NCBI GenBank assembly: GCA_017428525.1
Contig: JAFRQQ010000009.1
Coordinates: 1 to 64,000 of the forward strand
DNA: 64,000 bases
Direction of reading: 5' to 3'
Source: Clostridia bacterium
GTDB taxonomy: Bacteria > Bacillota > Clostridia > Oscillospirales > Acutalibacteraceae
Within the stretch, counting starts at the first letter, position 1, and the number at the start of each line of letters is the position of its first letter. Both the position numbers and the translations under genes were made by a program. Of this stretch, positions 52,402 to 60,680 are shown piece after piece. The notes under the pieces are model-generated. The model ran no database searches. It was given only the letters and a program-made list of their open reading frames with translations, and had not been told where the DNA came from.

Positions 52402-53007
52402 ATGCCGAGTGTGGCGGAAAACAAACAGAATAAACGCCTGCGGATCCTGGACAGCGCCTTTGAGCTGTTCATGCAGCGCAGCGTCAACTCCACCGCGATC
52501 GACGACGTGGTGAAGGCGGCCGGCGTTGCAAAGGGCACGTTTTATCTGTATTTCAAGGATAAATACGATCTGCTCAATCAATTGATCGTCAACAAGAGCA
52601 TGGGGCTGCTGCGGCAGGCTTACCGGGAGGCGTTTGCCGACCCGGACGCGCCGATTCAGGCGCAGATGCTCTGCTTTGTGGACAGCGTGATCGACGCGCT
52701 CGAGCGCAATCAGCCGTTTACGGCGCTGCTCGAGAAGAATTTTTCCCGCTGTTTTCAATCTATATTGAATTCGGAGGATCCGGCGGTGCGCGATTCCGTC
52801 GACGTGCTCCTGCGGCGCATGGAGGCGGGCGGCTTTGACCGGGACCGCGCGCTGCACACGCTCTATCTGATCACGGATCTGACCGGATCGGTCTGCTTTG
52901 ACGCGATCGTGCTGCAAAAGCCCTTTGCGCTGCCGGAAATCCGACCGGCGCTGCGCGCGGCGATCGCGGCCATTATGAAAGAAGGAGGCGGCGCGCATGA
53001 TCAATAA
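52402..53007 (+). CDS. TetR-family transcriptional regulator
   Basis: 201 residues. The N-terminal HTH is clear: RLRILDSAFELFMQRSVNST and IDDVVKAAGVAKGTFYLYFK with the typical FYLYFKDKYDLL ending. The C-terminal ligand domain is helical and unassigned. It overlaps the start of the MMPL transporter gene by 11 nt and has a palindromic operator in its own promoter, so it most likely represses this three- to four-gene operon until a hydrophobic ligand binds. Confidence 0.92.
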   Translation: MPSVAENKQNKRLRILDSAFELFMQRSVNSTAIDDVVKAAGVAKGTFYLYFKDKYDLLNQLIVNKSMGLLRQAYREAFADPDAPIQAQMLCFVDSVIDALERNQPFTALLEKNFSRCFQSILNSEDPAVRDSVDVLLRRMEAGGFDRDRALHTLYLITDLTGSVCFDAIVLQKPFALPEIRPALRAAIAAIMKEGGGAHDQ

Positions 53008-55090
53008 AATCGCCCGCTTTATCGCGTATCATCCGAAGACCATTCTGCTGGTTGCAACGCTCCTGCTGATCCCGAGCATCCTCGGCTTTGTGAGCACGCG
53101 GATCAATTACGACATCATGTCCTATCTGCCCAAGGAGCTCGATTCGGTCAAGGGCGAGGTCATTCTGGATGAGGTCTTCGGCAACGCCGCGAACGCGTTC
53201 ATTGTGATCGAGGATATGGACGCGAAAGGCGTGACTGCCGTCAAGGAAAAGATTTCCGCGGTCGACGGCGTGAAGGCCGTGACCTGGGTGGATTCCTTCC
53301 TGGATACGAGCATTCCGCAGTCGATGCTGCCGGAGGTCGTCACGCGCATATTCTACTCCGCGGACGGCACGAAAACGCTTTTGATGGTGCAGTTTGAGGA
53401 GGACGGCGCAAGCGAGCGCACCATGGATGCGATCAAGCAGATCAAGGGCGTGATGAACGCGCAATGCTTCATGAGCGGCATGTCCGCGATCATGACGGAT
53501 ACGAAAGATCTGGTCGATAAGGAAGCGCCGATCTATATCGTGATCGCCGTCGTGCTCGCGCTGATCGCGCTTTCCTTCACCATGAGCTCGTGGATCCTGC
53601 CCTCCGTGCTGCTCGCGTCGCTCGGTTACGCCGTGATCTACAACATGGGCACGAACTTCTTCTTCGGCAGTATTTCCTATATTACGGGCAGCATCGCGGC
53701 GATCCTGCAGCTGGGCGTGACGATGGATTATTCCGTCTTCCTGATGGACCGCTTCGAGGAGGAGCTCAAATCGACCGACGACCGGCGCGAAGCGATGGCG
53801 CGCGCGATCAGCAGCACCTTCGTTTCCCTCGCGGGCAGCTCGCTGACGACCGTGTTCGGCTTCCTGGCGCTGTGCTTCATGAGCTTTACGCTGGGCTTTG
53901 ATATCGGCATCGTGATGTCCAAGGGCGTGCTGCTCGGCGTGCTGTCGGTCGTGATCGTGCTGCCGGTGATGATCCTGCTGTTTTCAAAGCCGATCCTGCG
54001 TTTTCGCCACAAGCCCCTGGTGCCGTCCTTCCGGCATCTGGCCGCGTTTTCGGTCAAGCATAAAACCGTGCTGACCGTGATTTTTCTGCTTCTGATCGTG
54101 CCCTCCTTCCTCGCGAAAGAGAATGTGAATATGTATTACGACTTCACCAAAATGCTGCCGCCGGAGATGAATTCCGTCACGTCCCTGACCAAGCTGAAAT
54201 CCGATTTCAACATGGCGACCACGCATTTTGTTATAGTGGATGAGAATATCCCGGCCTATCAGGTCTCCAAGATGGTGGATGAATTCGAGGAAACGGACGG
54301 CATTTCCAACGTGATCTCGCTGAATACCTTCGTTGGCGCGGCGATCAGCGAAAGCCTGCTGCCCGACGCGGTGAAGGAAATCTGCCAGCAGGGCGGCTAC
54401 CGTCTGATGATGGTCAATTCCGTCTATGCCACGGGCACGGACGCGGGCAACGCGCAGATCGATACGCTCCTGGAAATCCTGCACCGCTACGACCCGCACG
54501 GCTATCTGACCGGCGAAGGGGCGCTGTGCAAGGATCTTGTGAGCGTGACAGCGCGCGACTTCAAAGTAACGAGCATTATCTCGATTGCCGCCATCTTCAT
54601 TTTGATTGCGATCTGCTTCAAATCGCTGTCGCTGCCGGTGATTCTCGTGGCGTCCATCGAGCTTGCGATCTTTATCAATCAGGCGATTTCATTCCTGCTC
54701 GGCGCGGAGATCCCGTTCATTGCGCCGACCGTGATCGGCTGCGTGCAGCTGGGCGCGACGGTCGATTACGCGATCCTGATGACCTCGCGCTTCAAGGAGG
54801 AAATGCAGACCACGCTCGATAAAAAAGCCGCCATGCAGAAGGCCGCCGCGGCCGCGAGCCGGTCCGTTTTCCAGAGCGCGCTGGTGTTCTTCTGCGCCAC
54901 CTTCGGCGTTTATGTGACCTGCAATATTTCCATTGTCAAATGCATCTGCTCCATGCTCTCGCGCGGCGCGGTGATCAGCGCTCTGATCATCATGATTTTC
55001 ATGCCGGCGCTGCTTGTGGCGTCCGAATCGATCATCGACCGCACGACCTATCACTGGAAACCGAAAGGGGAGACTGTTCATGAAACTTAA
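52997..55090 (+). CDS. MMPL/RND-family transporter
   Basis: 697 residues with the duplicated RND layout: one N-terminal helix, a ~140-residue extracellular loop and five helices, then the same again from about residue 350. Motifs include ILQLGVTMDYSVFLMDRFEE and CVQLGATVDYAILMTSRFKE, the paired Asp-containing helix-4 segments thought to relay protons. MMPL proteins export lipids or hydrophobic compounds. AAAGGAGG precedes the ATG inside tetR. The 3' end overlaps the lipoprotein gene by 11 nt. Confidence 0.92.
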   Translation: MINKIARFIAYHPKTILLVATLLLIPSILGFVSTRINYDIMSYLPKELDSVKGEVILDEVFGNAANAFIVIEDMDAKGVTAVKEKISAVDGVKAVTWVDSFLDTSIPQSMLPEVVTRIFYSADGTKTLLMVQFEEDGASERTMDAIKQIKGVMNAQCFMSGMSAIMTDTKDLVDKEAPIYIVIAVVLALIALSFTMSSWILPSVLLASLGYAVIYNMGTNFFFGSISYITGSIAAILQLGVTMDYSVFLMDRFEEELKSTDDRREAMARAISSTFVSLAGSSLTTVFGFLALCFMSFTLGFDIGIVMSKGVLLGVLSVVIVLPVMILLFSKPILRFRHKPLVPSFRHLAAFSVKHKTVLTVIFLLLIVPSFLAKENVNMYYDFTKMLPPEMNSVTSLTKLKSDFNMATTHFVIVDENIPAYQVSKMVDEFEETDGISNVISLNTFVGAAISESLLPDAVKEICQQGGYRLMMVNSVYATGTDAGNAQIDTLLEILHRYDPHGYLTGEGALCKDLVSVTARDFKVTSIISIAAIFILIAICFKSLSLPVILVASIELAIFINQAISFLLGAEIPFIAPTVIGCVQLGATVDYAILMTSRFKEEMQTTLDKKAAMQKAAAAASRSVFQSALVFFCATFGVYVTCNISIVKCICSMLSRGAVISALIIMIFMPALLVASESIIDRTTYHWKPKGETVHET

Positions 55091-56720
55091 GAGAATCGCG
55101 GCGCTGCTGCTGGCCCTTAGCCTGCTCTGCGGGGTGCTGACGGCCTGCGGCGCCGATAAGAATACGACCGAACCGACGCAGCCGGCTGAGCAGGCGCCGG
55201 AAACGGTCGAGCAGCCGGTGTTTGAAACCCCGGCGGGCAAGGTGAATAAAACCGAAACCGTGTATATCAATCTCGACACCGCCGGCAAGACCACGCAGGT
55301 CTCCGTGAGCGACTGGCTGCATACGGACACGCCCGAGGTCTATGTCGACGACGTGACCGATCTCAAGGACGTCACGAACGTCAAGAGCGACGTGCTGCCC
55401 GTGATCAACGGCGAATCGCTGCGCTGGAATCTGCCTGAGACCGATCTTTATTACAGCGGGACCGGCGAGCGCGCGCTGCCGCTGCAGTTTGAGATCACCT
55501 ATACGCTCGACGGCAAGCCCGTCACCGCCGAGGAAATCAGCGGCAAAAGCGGCGACGTGAGCTTCACCGTTTCGATGAAGAATACGGAATACAAGGACGT
55601 GACGATCGACGGCGCAAAGCACCGCGTCTATCTGCCGCTGCTGGTCGTGGGCGGCGCAATATTGCCCGAGGGCACCTTCTCCGGCGTGGAGGTCACAAAC
55701 GGTCAGTCCATCGGTGACGGCTCCAAGGAAATCGTCGTCTTTATGGGCATGCCCGGCTTTGCGGAAAGCCTCGGCATTTCCGGCGATGATCTGGGCGAAA
55801 TCGGCGGTCTGGTCGTGTCGGAATCCTTCACCGTGCGCGCGCACACCGATGATTTTTCGCTCACGAATATGTATTTTGCCGCGCTGCCGATCGCCTCGCT
55901 CAATTTCGATCTGGCCATGCCGGATACCGTGGAGGATCTCAAAAGCACCTTCGCGGCGCTGAAAACCTTCCAGAACGCGCTCAATGAAATCGATCCCGAC
56001 CGCGTGCTGCTCGGCCTGCTCTCCGATCAGGAAAAGGTCAACGAGCTCATGCAGGTGCTCACGGATGCGATCACGCTCTACAGCAACAACCGCGAGCTGA
56101 TCGCGGTGCTCGGCAAATATGCCACGCCCGAGAATTTCGCGGCGATCGAGGATCTGCTCAAGTCCCTCAACGACCCCGAAATGCAGCAGGCGATCAAGGT
56201 CCTTTCCGATCCGACCGTGCAGCTGTTCTTTAAGAAACTGCCCGATCTGATGGCGAGCTTTGAAACCGTTTCGCCGATCCTTTCCGCCATGCAGGAGGAT
56301 CTGAAGGATCCCACGGTCGCCGCGCAGGTGGAAAAGCTGCCGGAGACCATGGCGGCGCTCAGTGATCTGACCGCGGTCATCAGCGAAAACGAGGACGCGA
56401 TCAACATTCTCATGCAGGTGCTCGATGACGACGGCACGCAGGTGCTCGAAAGCCTGCTGCAGAATCTCGACCTGCAGGATCTGTCCAAATTGCAGGAAAA
56501 ATACGGCGGGCTTGCCGATCAGGGCGATCTGCTGCTTTCGCTCGCGCAGGCGTGGCTGCAGTTCGGCCGCGATTACGGGCTTTACACCAAGAGCGCGCCC
56601 GGCATGACCACGAGCCTCGCGTTCGTCTTCAATACGCCCGGCATCGCCGGCAAAACGACGGAAACGGCCGCGGAGCCCGTCACAGAGGCGCAGCCGTGGT
56701 ATAAAAAGCTGTTCAGCTGA
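55080..56720 (+). CDS. large lipoprotein partner of MMPL transporter
   Basis: 546 residues with lipobox LLCGVLTACG (Cys near residue 23) and a Thr/Pro/Glu/Gln linker. A beta-rich region (residues ~50-270: LPLQFEITYTLDGKPVTAEE, VYLPLLVVGGAILPEGTFSG) is followed by a long helical region (~285-520), then the short basic-aromatic end QPWYKKLFS. The pairing with an MMPL pump recalls periplasmic/extracytoplasmic adaptor domains such as those in YhgE/Pip proteins, but the family is not identified. Overlapping start with the pump gene. Confidence 0.78.
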   Translation: MKLKRIAALLLALSLLCGVLTACGADKNTTEPTQPAEQAPETVEQPVFETPAGKVNKTETVYINLDTAGKTTQVSVSDWLHTDTPEVYVDDVTDLKDVTNVKSDVLPVINGESLRWNLPETDLYYSGTGERALPLQFEITYTLDGKPVTAEEISGKSGDVSFTVSMKNTEYKDVTIDGAKHRVYLPLLVVGGAILPEGTFSGVEVTNGQSIGDGSKEIVVFMGMPGFAESLGISGDDLGEIGGLVVSESFTVRAHTDDFSLTNMYFAALPIASLNFDLAMPDTVEDLKSTFAALKTFQNALNEIDPDRVLLGLLSDQEKVNELMQVLTDAITLYSNNRELIAVLGKYATPENFAAIEDLLKSLNDPEMQQAIKVLSDPTVQLFFKKLPDLMASFETVSPILSAMQEDLKDPTVAAQVEKLPETMAALSDLTAVISENEDAINILMQVLDDDGTQVLESLLQNLDLQDLSKLQEKYGGLADQGDLLLSLAQAWLQFGRDYGLYTKSAPGMTTSLAFVFNTPGIAGKTTETAAEPVTEAQPWYKKLFS

Positions 56721-56729
56721 GGATTCAGT

Positions 56730-57362
56730 ATGGGAATTTGTTATATTATCGGCGCCGGGGATTGCGCGCCGCTGACCTTCACGCCGCAGCCCGGGGATTT
56801 CGTGATTGCGGCGGACGCCGGTCTGCGTTATCTGGAAAAAGCCGGCATGCAGCCGGATCTGATCGTCGGCGATTTCGATTCGCTCGGCTATGTGCCGCAG
56901 TTTGCGCCGGTCAAGCGCCTGCCGGTCATCAAGGATGAAACCGATCTGCAGAAGGCGGTCGACGTTGCGATCGACCGCGGCTACCGCACGTTCCGCATCT
57001 ACGGCGCGCTCGGCGGGGCCCGGCTGTCGCATACCGTTGCGAATCTGCAGATGCTCTGCGATCTGGCCGCGCGCGGCATGGACGCCGTGCTGTTCGCGCC
57101 GGAGCTGACTGCCTATGCGCTGCATAACGGCAAGCTGACGCTGCCATCGCGGCTTTGCGGCTTTGTGTCCGTCTTCGCCGCAAATGACGTTTGCACGGGC
57201 GTGACGATCCGCGGGCTGAAATATGAGCTCGCGGGCGAAACGCTGCGCAGCAATTTTGCGCTGGGCGTGAGCAATGAATTCATCGGCAAACAGGCTGAAA
57301 TCAGCGTGGAGGACGGCACGCTTTTGATACTGGTGGAGGAATTGGCCGTTGACATTTTCTGA
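56730..57362 (+). CDS. thiN: thiamine pyrophosphokinase
   Basis: 210 residues. Transfers pyrophosphate from ATP to thiamine. Motifs: IIGAGDCAPL, VIAADAGLRYLEKAGMQPDL, the metal/ATP site IVGDFDSLG, and KDETDLQKAVDVAIDRGYRT with the catalytic Asp, then the GALGGARLSHTVANLQML region. The C-terminal thiamine-binding beta domain is present. It lies 9 nt after the lipoprotein gene, so it is probably cotranscribed with the transporter operon. Confidence 0.93.
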   Translation: MGICYIIGAGDCAPLTFTPQPGDFVIAADAGLRYLEKAGMQPDLIVGDFDSLGYVPQFAPVKRLPVIKDETDLQKAVDVAIDRGYRTFRIYGALGGARLSHTVANLQMLCDLAARGMDAVLFAPELTAYALHNGKLTLPSRLCGFVSVFAANDVCTGVTIRGLKYELAGETLRSNFALGVSNEFIGKQAEISVEDGTLLILVEELAVDIF

Positions 57363-57377
57363 ATTCTGCTGTAAAAT
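57349..57377 (+). promoter_or_regulatory. promoter of small conserved gene
   Basis: TTGACA (inside the thiN 3' end) and TAAAAT with a 17-bp spacer. A palindrome centred on GGAATTATAATTCC lies at about 57,385-57,400 in the leader and could be an operator. Confidence 0.75.
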
Positions 57378-57443
57378 CTATTTGCGGGAATTATAATTCC
57401 GCATTGATGATGATGAATCCGATTGACCGAAGGAGGTCGTTTC

Positions 57444-57974
57444 ATGGGACTGTTTGACAAGCTCTTCAAGGACCCCAACGCGCAGGCCGTGCTCCAGCAG
57501 GCGAAGAATCTCGCGCAGAATGCGCTCTCCGAAGCGCAGAAAAAGGTCGATTCCATGCAGAATCAGCAATCCGCCGCCCCCGCGCAGCAAGCGGCGCCCG
57601 TGCGTCCCGCCGCGCCCGCGCCCTCCGGTGATTCCTGGGGCGAGGAGATGCCCGCGGAGGAGAATCAGTATAATTTTGGCGGCACCTATGATCAGTATTT
57701 TCAGTCGATTTTCCGCGCGGAATTCCCCGAGTATACCGTGCAGGCCGCGCCGAACAATCAGAAACGCAGCGGCATGCAGTATGTCTTCCGCTCGGGCGAG
57801 CGGATCGCGCTGGTCGTCGAGGTGATGACCGACCGGAGCGTTGCGCAGAAGCTGCGCCGCGCCTGTGAAGCGCGCGGCATCCCGTATGTCCGCTTCTATC
57901 ACGACCATCCGGGCTGGTGGAATACGCGCTCCTATGTCGTGCGCCGTGTCCGCGCTGCGCTGCAGGCGGGCTGA
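57444..57974 (+). CDS. conserved protein with possible PD-(D/E)XK-like domain
   Basis: 176 residues, cytoplasmic. An N-terminal amphipathic helix (MGLFDKLFKDPNAQAVLQQA) leads into a Gln/Ala/Pro-rich linker. A compact C-terminal domain from about residue 80 reads YDQYFQSIFRAEFPEYTVQA, QYVFRSGERIALVVEVMTDR, GIPYVRFYHDHPGWWNTRSY. The strand-helix order with buried VVEV is reminiscent of PD-(D/E)XK nuclease-like folds but the catalytic set is not convincing. Strong AAGGAGG site and own promoter. It is the last gene before the candidate RNA and reverse transcriptase. Confidence 0.7.
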   Translation: MGLFDKLFKDPNAQAVLQQAKNLAQNALSEAQKKVDSMQNQQSAAPAQQAAPVRPAAPAPSGDSWGEEMPAEENQYNFGGTYDQYFQSIFRAEFPEYTVQAAPNNQKRSGMQYVFRSGERIALVVEVMTDRSVAQKLRRACEARGIPYVRFYHDHPGWWNTRSYVVRRVRAALQAG

Positions 57975-57984
57975 CAACAGCATA

Positions 57985-58121
57985 AAAGCAGAAAGAGAAT
58001 GCATTTGCGCCTGCGGCGGGTCCGGCACAAACCGTTATAAGCGCTTCGCAGGCAGCCGGTTTGTGTACGATCCTGTATATCCCGGAATTACCGGGATTTA
58101 ACGGTTTCTCTTTCTGCTTTT
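57985..58121 (+). ncRNA. candidate structured RNA upstream of reverse transcriptase (retron-like ends)
   Basis: 16-nt perfectly complementary ends, AAAAGCAGAAAGAGAA at 57,985-58,000 and its complement at 58,106-58,121, close a ~105-nt interior. Inside are a 9-bp stem (CACAAACCG 58,026-58,034 with 58,057-58,065), a 7-bp GCCTGCG / CGCAGGC pairing (58,010-58,016 with 58,047-58,053) that would reach into the loop of that stem as a pseudoknot, and the hairpin TCCCGG-AATTA-CCGGGA at 58,080-58,096. It ends 27 nt before the chosen RT start. Complementary ends next to an RT recall the a1/a2 arms of retron msr-msd RNAs. It may instead be an odd terminator for the upstream gene. Confidence 0.5.
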
Positions 58122-58148
58122 TATTTCTTTGAATGGATGGAGCCGGAG

Positions 58149-59372
58149 ATGTCTTTGCTCGAGCAGCTGTCCGATCCCGCCGTCTGGGAATCGTTTTATG
58201 AATATAAGGCCTCGCTGGCCGTGCCAACGCCCTTTCTGCGGGAGCTGCGCGGCTTCATCGACGCGCGGGCCTATGTTCCCGTGTGTGAACGCATCGCGCG
58301 CGGAGAGCGTTTTCCGCTGCCGAAAAAATCCGTTGTCAGCAAGATGGATTCGCAGAAAAAGCGCGTGGTTTATGCCTATCCGCGGGCGGAGAGCACCGTG
58401 CTCAAACTTTTGACCTACCTGCTTTTGCGCCGCTATGACGGCCTGTTCAGCCCGGCGCTTTACTCCTTCCGTCCCGGGCGCACGGCGAAGGACGCGATCC
58501 GCACGCTGACGCGCACGCCCGGCATGCGCGGGCGCTATGCCTATCAGGCGGATGTGAGCAATTATTTCAATTCCGTGCCGATCGACCGTCTGCTGCCGCT
58601 GCTGCAGGAGGCGCTCGCGGACGACCCGCCCTTGCTCGCGTTTCTGACCGCGCTGCTGACCGAGCCGTATGTGCTCGAAAACGGCGCGCCGGTGCGCGAG
58701 GAAAAGGGCGTCATGGCCGGCACGCCGCCCTCCGCGTTTTTTGCGAATCTTTATCTTTCCGCGCTCGACCGCGCCTTTGCAGAGCGCGGGATTTCCTACG
58801 CGCGCTATTCGGATGATATTATCGTGTTCGCGGAATCCGAAGCGGCGGTGCTTGCGCTTGCGGGGGAGATCCGCGCGCAGCTTGCGTCGCTGGGACTGTC
58901 GGTGAATACAGATAAAGAGCGCGTGAGCGCGCCGGCGGACGGCTGGGTGTTTCTCGGCTTTTCCTATCGGGGCGGTGTGATCGATATCGCGCCGGCTTCG
59001 CTGAAAAAACTCAAGGCGAAAATGCGCCGCAAGACCCGCGCTCTGCAGCGCTGGCAGCGGCGGACTGATAAAACCGGCGAACAGGCCGCGAAGGCGTTTA
59101 TCCGCATCTTCAACGCCAAGCTCTTTGAGGGCGGCGGCGCGCATACGCTCTCGTGGAGCCGCTGGTATTTTCCCGTGCTCAACACGACGCAGAGCCTGAA
59201 AGCGATCGACGCCTACGCGCAGGACTGCATCCGCACGCTGGCCGCGGGCACGCGCACCAAGGCCAGATTCAACGTGCGTTATGAGGAACTTAAGCGCCTG
59301 GGCTATCGCAGCCTGGTGCACGCATATTATGAAGAATTGAAGCAAGAAGAATCCATCGGGAGGCAGCAATGA
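58149..59372 (+). CDS. stand-alone reverse transcriptase
   Basis: About 407 residues with RT blocks in order: KKRVVYAYPRAESTVLKLLT (RT1), YSFRPGRTAKDAIRTL (RT2), YAYQADVSNYFNSV with catalytic D135 (RT3), GVMAGTPPSAFFANLYLSAL (RT4), YARYSDDIIVFAES with YSDD at 220-223 (RT5), LGLSVNTDKERV (RT6) and WVFLGFSYR (RT7). A ~130-residue thumb-like C-terminus follows (YEELKRLGYRSLVHAYYEEL). The RT4 block differs from the group II intron (TPQGG) and retron (PQG) forms, and there is no maturase, endonuclease or retron VTG motif. ATG 58,149 has GGAG 6 nt upstream; ATG 58,137 is an alternative. It overlaps wecB by 4 nt. Confidence 0.88.
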   Translation: MSLLEQLSDPAVWESFYEYKASLAVPTPFLRELRGFIDARAYVPVCERIARGERFPLPKKSVVSKMDSQKKRVVYAYPRAESTVLKLLTYLLLRRYDGLFSPALYSFRPGRTAKDAIRTLTRTPGMRGRYAYQADVSNYFNSVPIDRLLPLLQEALADDPPLLAFLTALLTEPYVLENGAPVREEKGVMAGTPPSAFFANLYLSALDRAFAERGISYARYSDDIIVFAESEAAVLALAGEIRAQLASLGLSVNTDKERVSAPADGWVFLGFSYRGGVIDIAPASLKKLKAKMRRKTRALQRWQRRTDKTGEQAAKAFIRIFNAKLFEGGGAHTLSWSRWYFPVLNTTQSLKAIDAYAQDCIRTLAAGTRTKARFNVRYEELKRLGYRSLVHAYYEELKQEESIGRQQ

Positions 59373-60493
59373 AAACTGTGATGACCGTCTTCGGCACAAG
59401 ACCGGAAGCTATCAAAATGTGCCCGCTCGTCAACGAGCTGAAAACCAGAAAGGGGATCCGCACCGTCGTGTGCGTCACCGGGCAGCACCGGCAGATGCTC
59501 GACAGCGTGCTTGAAACCTTCGGCGTCGTGCCGGATTACGATCTCTCGATCATGAAGCAGTCGCAGACGCTCTTTGACATTACGACCGCGATCCTCGACG
59601 GCATCCGGCCCGTGCTCGAGGAGGTGCGCCCTGATATCGTGCTCGTGCACGGCGACACCTCGACCACCTTTGTCACGGCGCTCGCCTGTTATTACATGCA
59701 GATCCCCGTCGGCCATGTGGAGGCCGGTCTGCGCACCGGCAATCTCTACGCGCCCTTCCCGGAGGAATTCAACCGCCGCGGCGTCGGCATTTTATCGCAG
59801 TATGATTTCGCGCCGACGCAGCGCGCAAAGCAGAATCTGCTCTCCGAGGGCAAGCCGGGCGACGGCATTTTCGTCACCGGCAACACCGCGATCGACGCGA
59901 TGAAAACCACCGTGCGCCCCGATTATCACCATCCCGTGCTCGATGAAATCGACGGTCGGCTGATCATGATCACGGCGCACCGCCGCGAGAATCTCGGCGC
60001 GCCGATGCTGCGCATGTTCCGCGCGATCAAGCGCGTGATCGACGAAACGCCGGATGTGCGCGCGGTCTATCCGATCCACATGAATCCCGCCGTGCGCAGC
60101 GCCGCAAGGGAGGTTTTCGGCGAGAGCGACCGCATCCGCATCATCGAGCCGCTCGACGTGCTGGATTTCCATAATTTCATGAAGCAGTCCTACCTGATCC
60201 TGACCGATTCCGGCGGCGTGCAGGAGGAGGCGCCGGGGCTGGGCAAGCCCGTTTTGGTCATGCGCGACACGACCGAGCGCCCCGAGGGCATCGAAGCCGG
60301 CACGCTCAAGCTCGTCGGCACGGACGAGCAGGTGATTTACACCGCGATGCGCAGTCTTCTGGATGATCCGGCCGCTTACGAGCAGATGAGCAAGGCCTCC
60401 AATCCTTACGGCGACGGCAACGCGAGCATCCGCATTGCCGACGTGCTGGAAACGGGTGCCTGCGAAGAATGGCGCGTGCCGGGCAAACAATAA
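59369..60493 (+). CDS. wecB: UDP-N-acetylglucosamine 2-epimerase (non-hydrolysing)
   Basis: Converts UDP-GlcNAc to UDP-ManNAc for cell-wall polysaccharides. 374 residues with a GT-B-like fold: FGTRPEAIKMCPLVNEL, VLVHGDTSTTFVTALACYY, VGHVEAGLRTGNLYAPFPEE, ITAHRRENLGAP and LTDSGGVQEEAPGLGKPVLV. Active-site acidic residues and the RRE/HR loop are intact. GGGAGG precedes the ATG, which overlaps the reverse transcriptase stop (ATGA), an unexpected coupling. Confidence 0.96.
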   Translation: MKTVMTVFGTRPEAIKMCPLVNELKTRKGIRTVVCVTGQHRQMLDSVLETFGVVPDYDLSIMKQSQTLFDITTAILDGIRPVLEEVRPDIVLVHGDTSTTFVTALACYYMQIPVGHVEAGLRTGNLYAPFPEEFNRRGVGILSQYDFAPTQRAKQNLLSEGKPGDGIFVTGNTAIDAMKTTVRPDYHHPVLDEIDGRLIMITAHRRENLGAPMLRMFRAIKRVIDETPDVRAVYPIHMNPAVRSAAREVFGESDRIRIIEPLDVLDFHNFMKQSYLILTDSGGVQEEAPGLGKPVLVMRDTTERPEGIEAGTLKLVGTDEQVIYTAMRSLLDDPAAYEQMSKASNPYGDGNASIRIADVLETGACEEWRVPGKQ

Positions 60494-60508
60494 AATAATT
60501 GCATGGAA

Positions 60509-60567
60509 TGATCCGTTTTCCGTGCGTTCCGTCCGTCGGAGCCGCACCGGAATCGGGTCATTTTTTT
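60509..60567 (+). terminator. probable terminator after wecB
   Basis: An imperfect long stem (GATCCGTTTTCCGTGCG with CGCACCGGAATCGGGTC) ends in seven T. Confidence 0.55.
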
Positions 60568-60600
60568 CGCAAAAAAAGTGAATTATTTTTGAATATTGTG

Positions 60601-60629
60601 TTGATTTTTGGAATGAAATATGTTATGCT
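60601..60629 (+). promoter_or_regulatory. promoter of channel/adhesin-like operon
   Basis: TTGATT and TATGCT are 17 bp apart in a very AT-rich leader, 51 bp before the ATG. Confidence 0.65.
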
Positions 60630-60680
60630 AAGTCAGATTTATACGTTTATAATTTATTTATTTAATTAGAGGTGAAGAGA

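Noticed and set aside
57985..58121. Simple terminator of the 57,444 gene
   Set aside because: Not fully excluded: the right arm ends in a T-run. But a 105-nt interior with its own stems is far larger than any other terminator in this window.
58149..59372. Diversity-generating retroelement
   Set aside because: I saw no template/variable repeat pair with A-specific differences nearby and no C-type-lectin target; the RT4 block is also not the DGR form.
57975..59400. Group II intron
   Set aside because: No domain V-like hairpin or intron boundary was seen downstream, and the RT lacks maturase and endonuclease domains and overlaps wecB.
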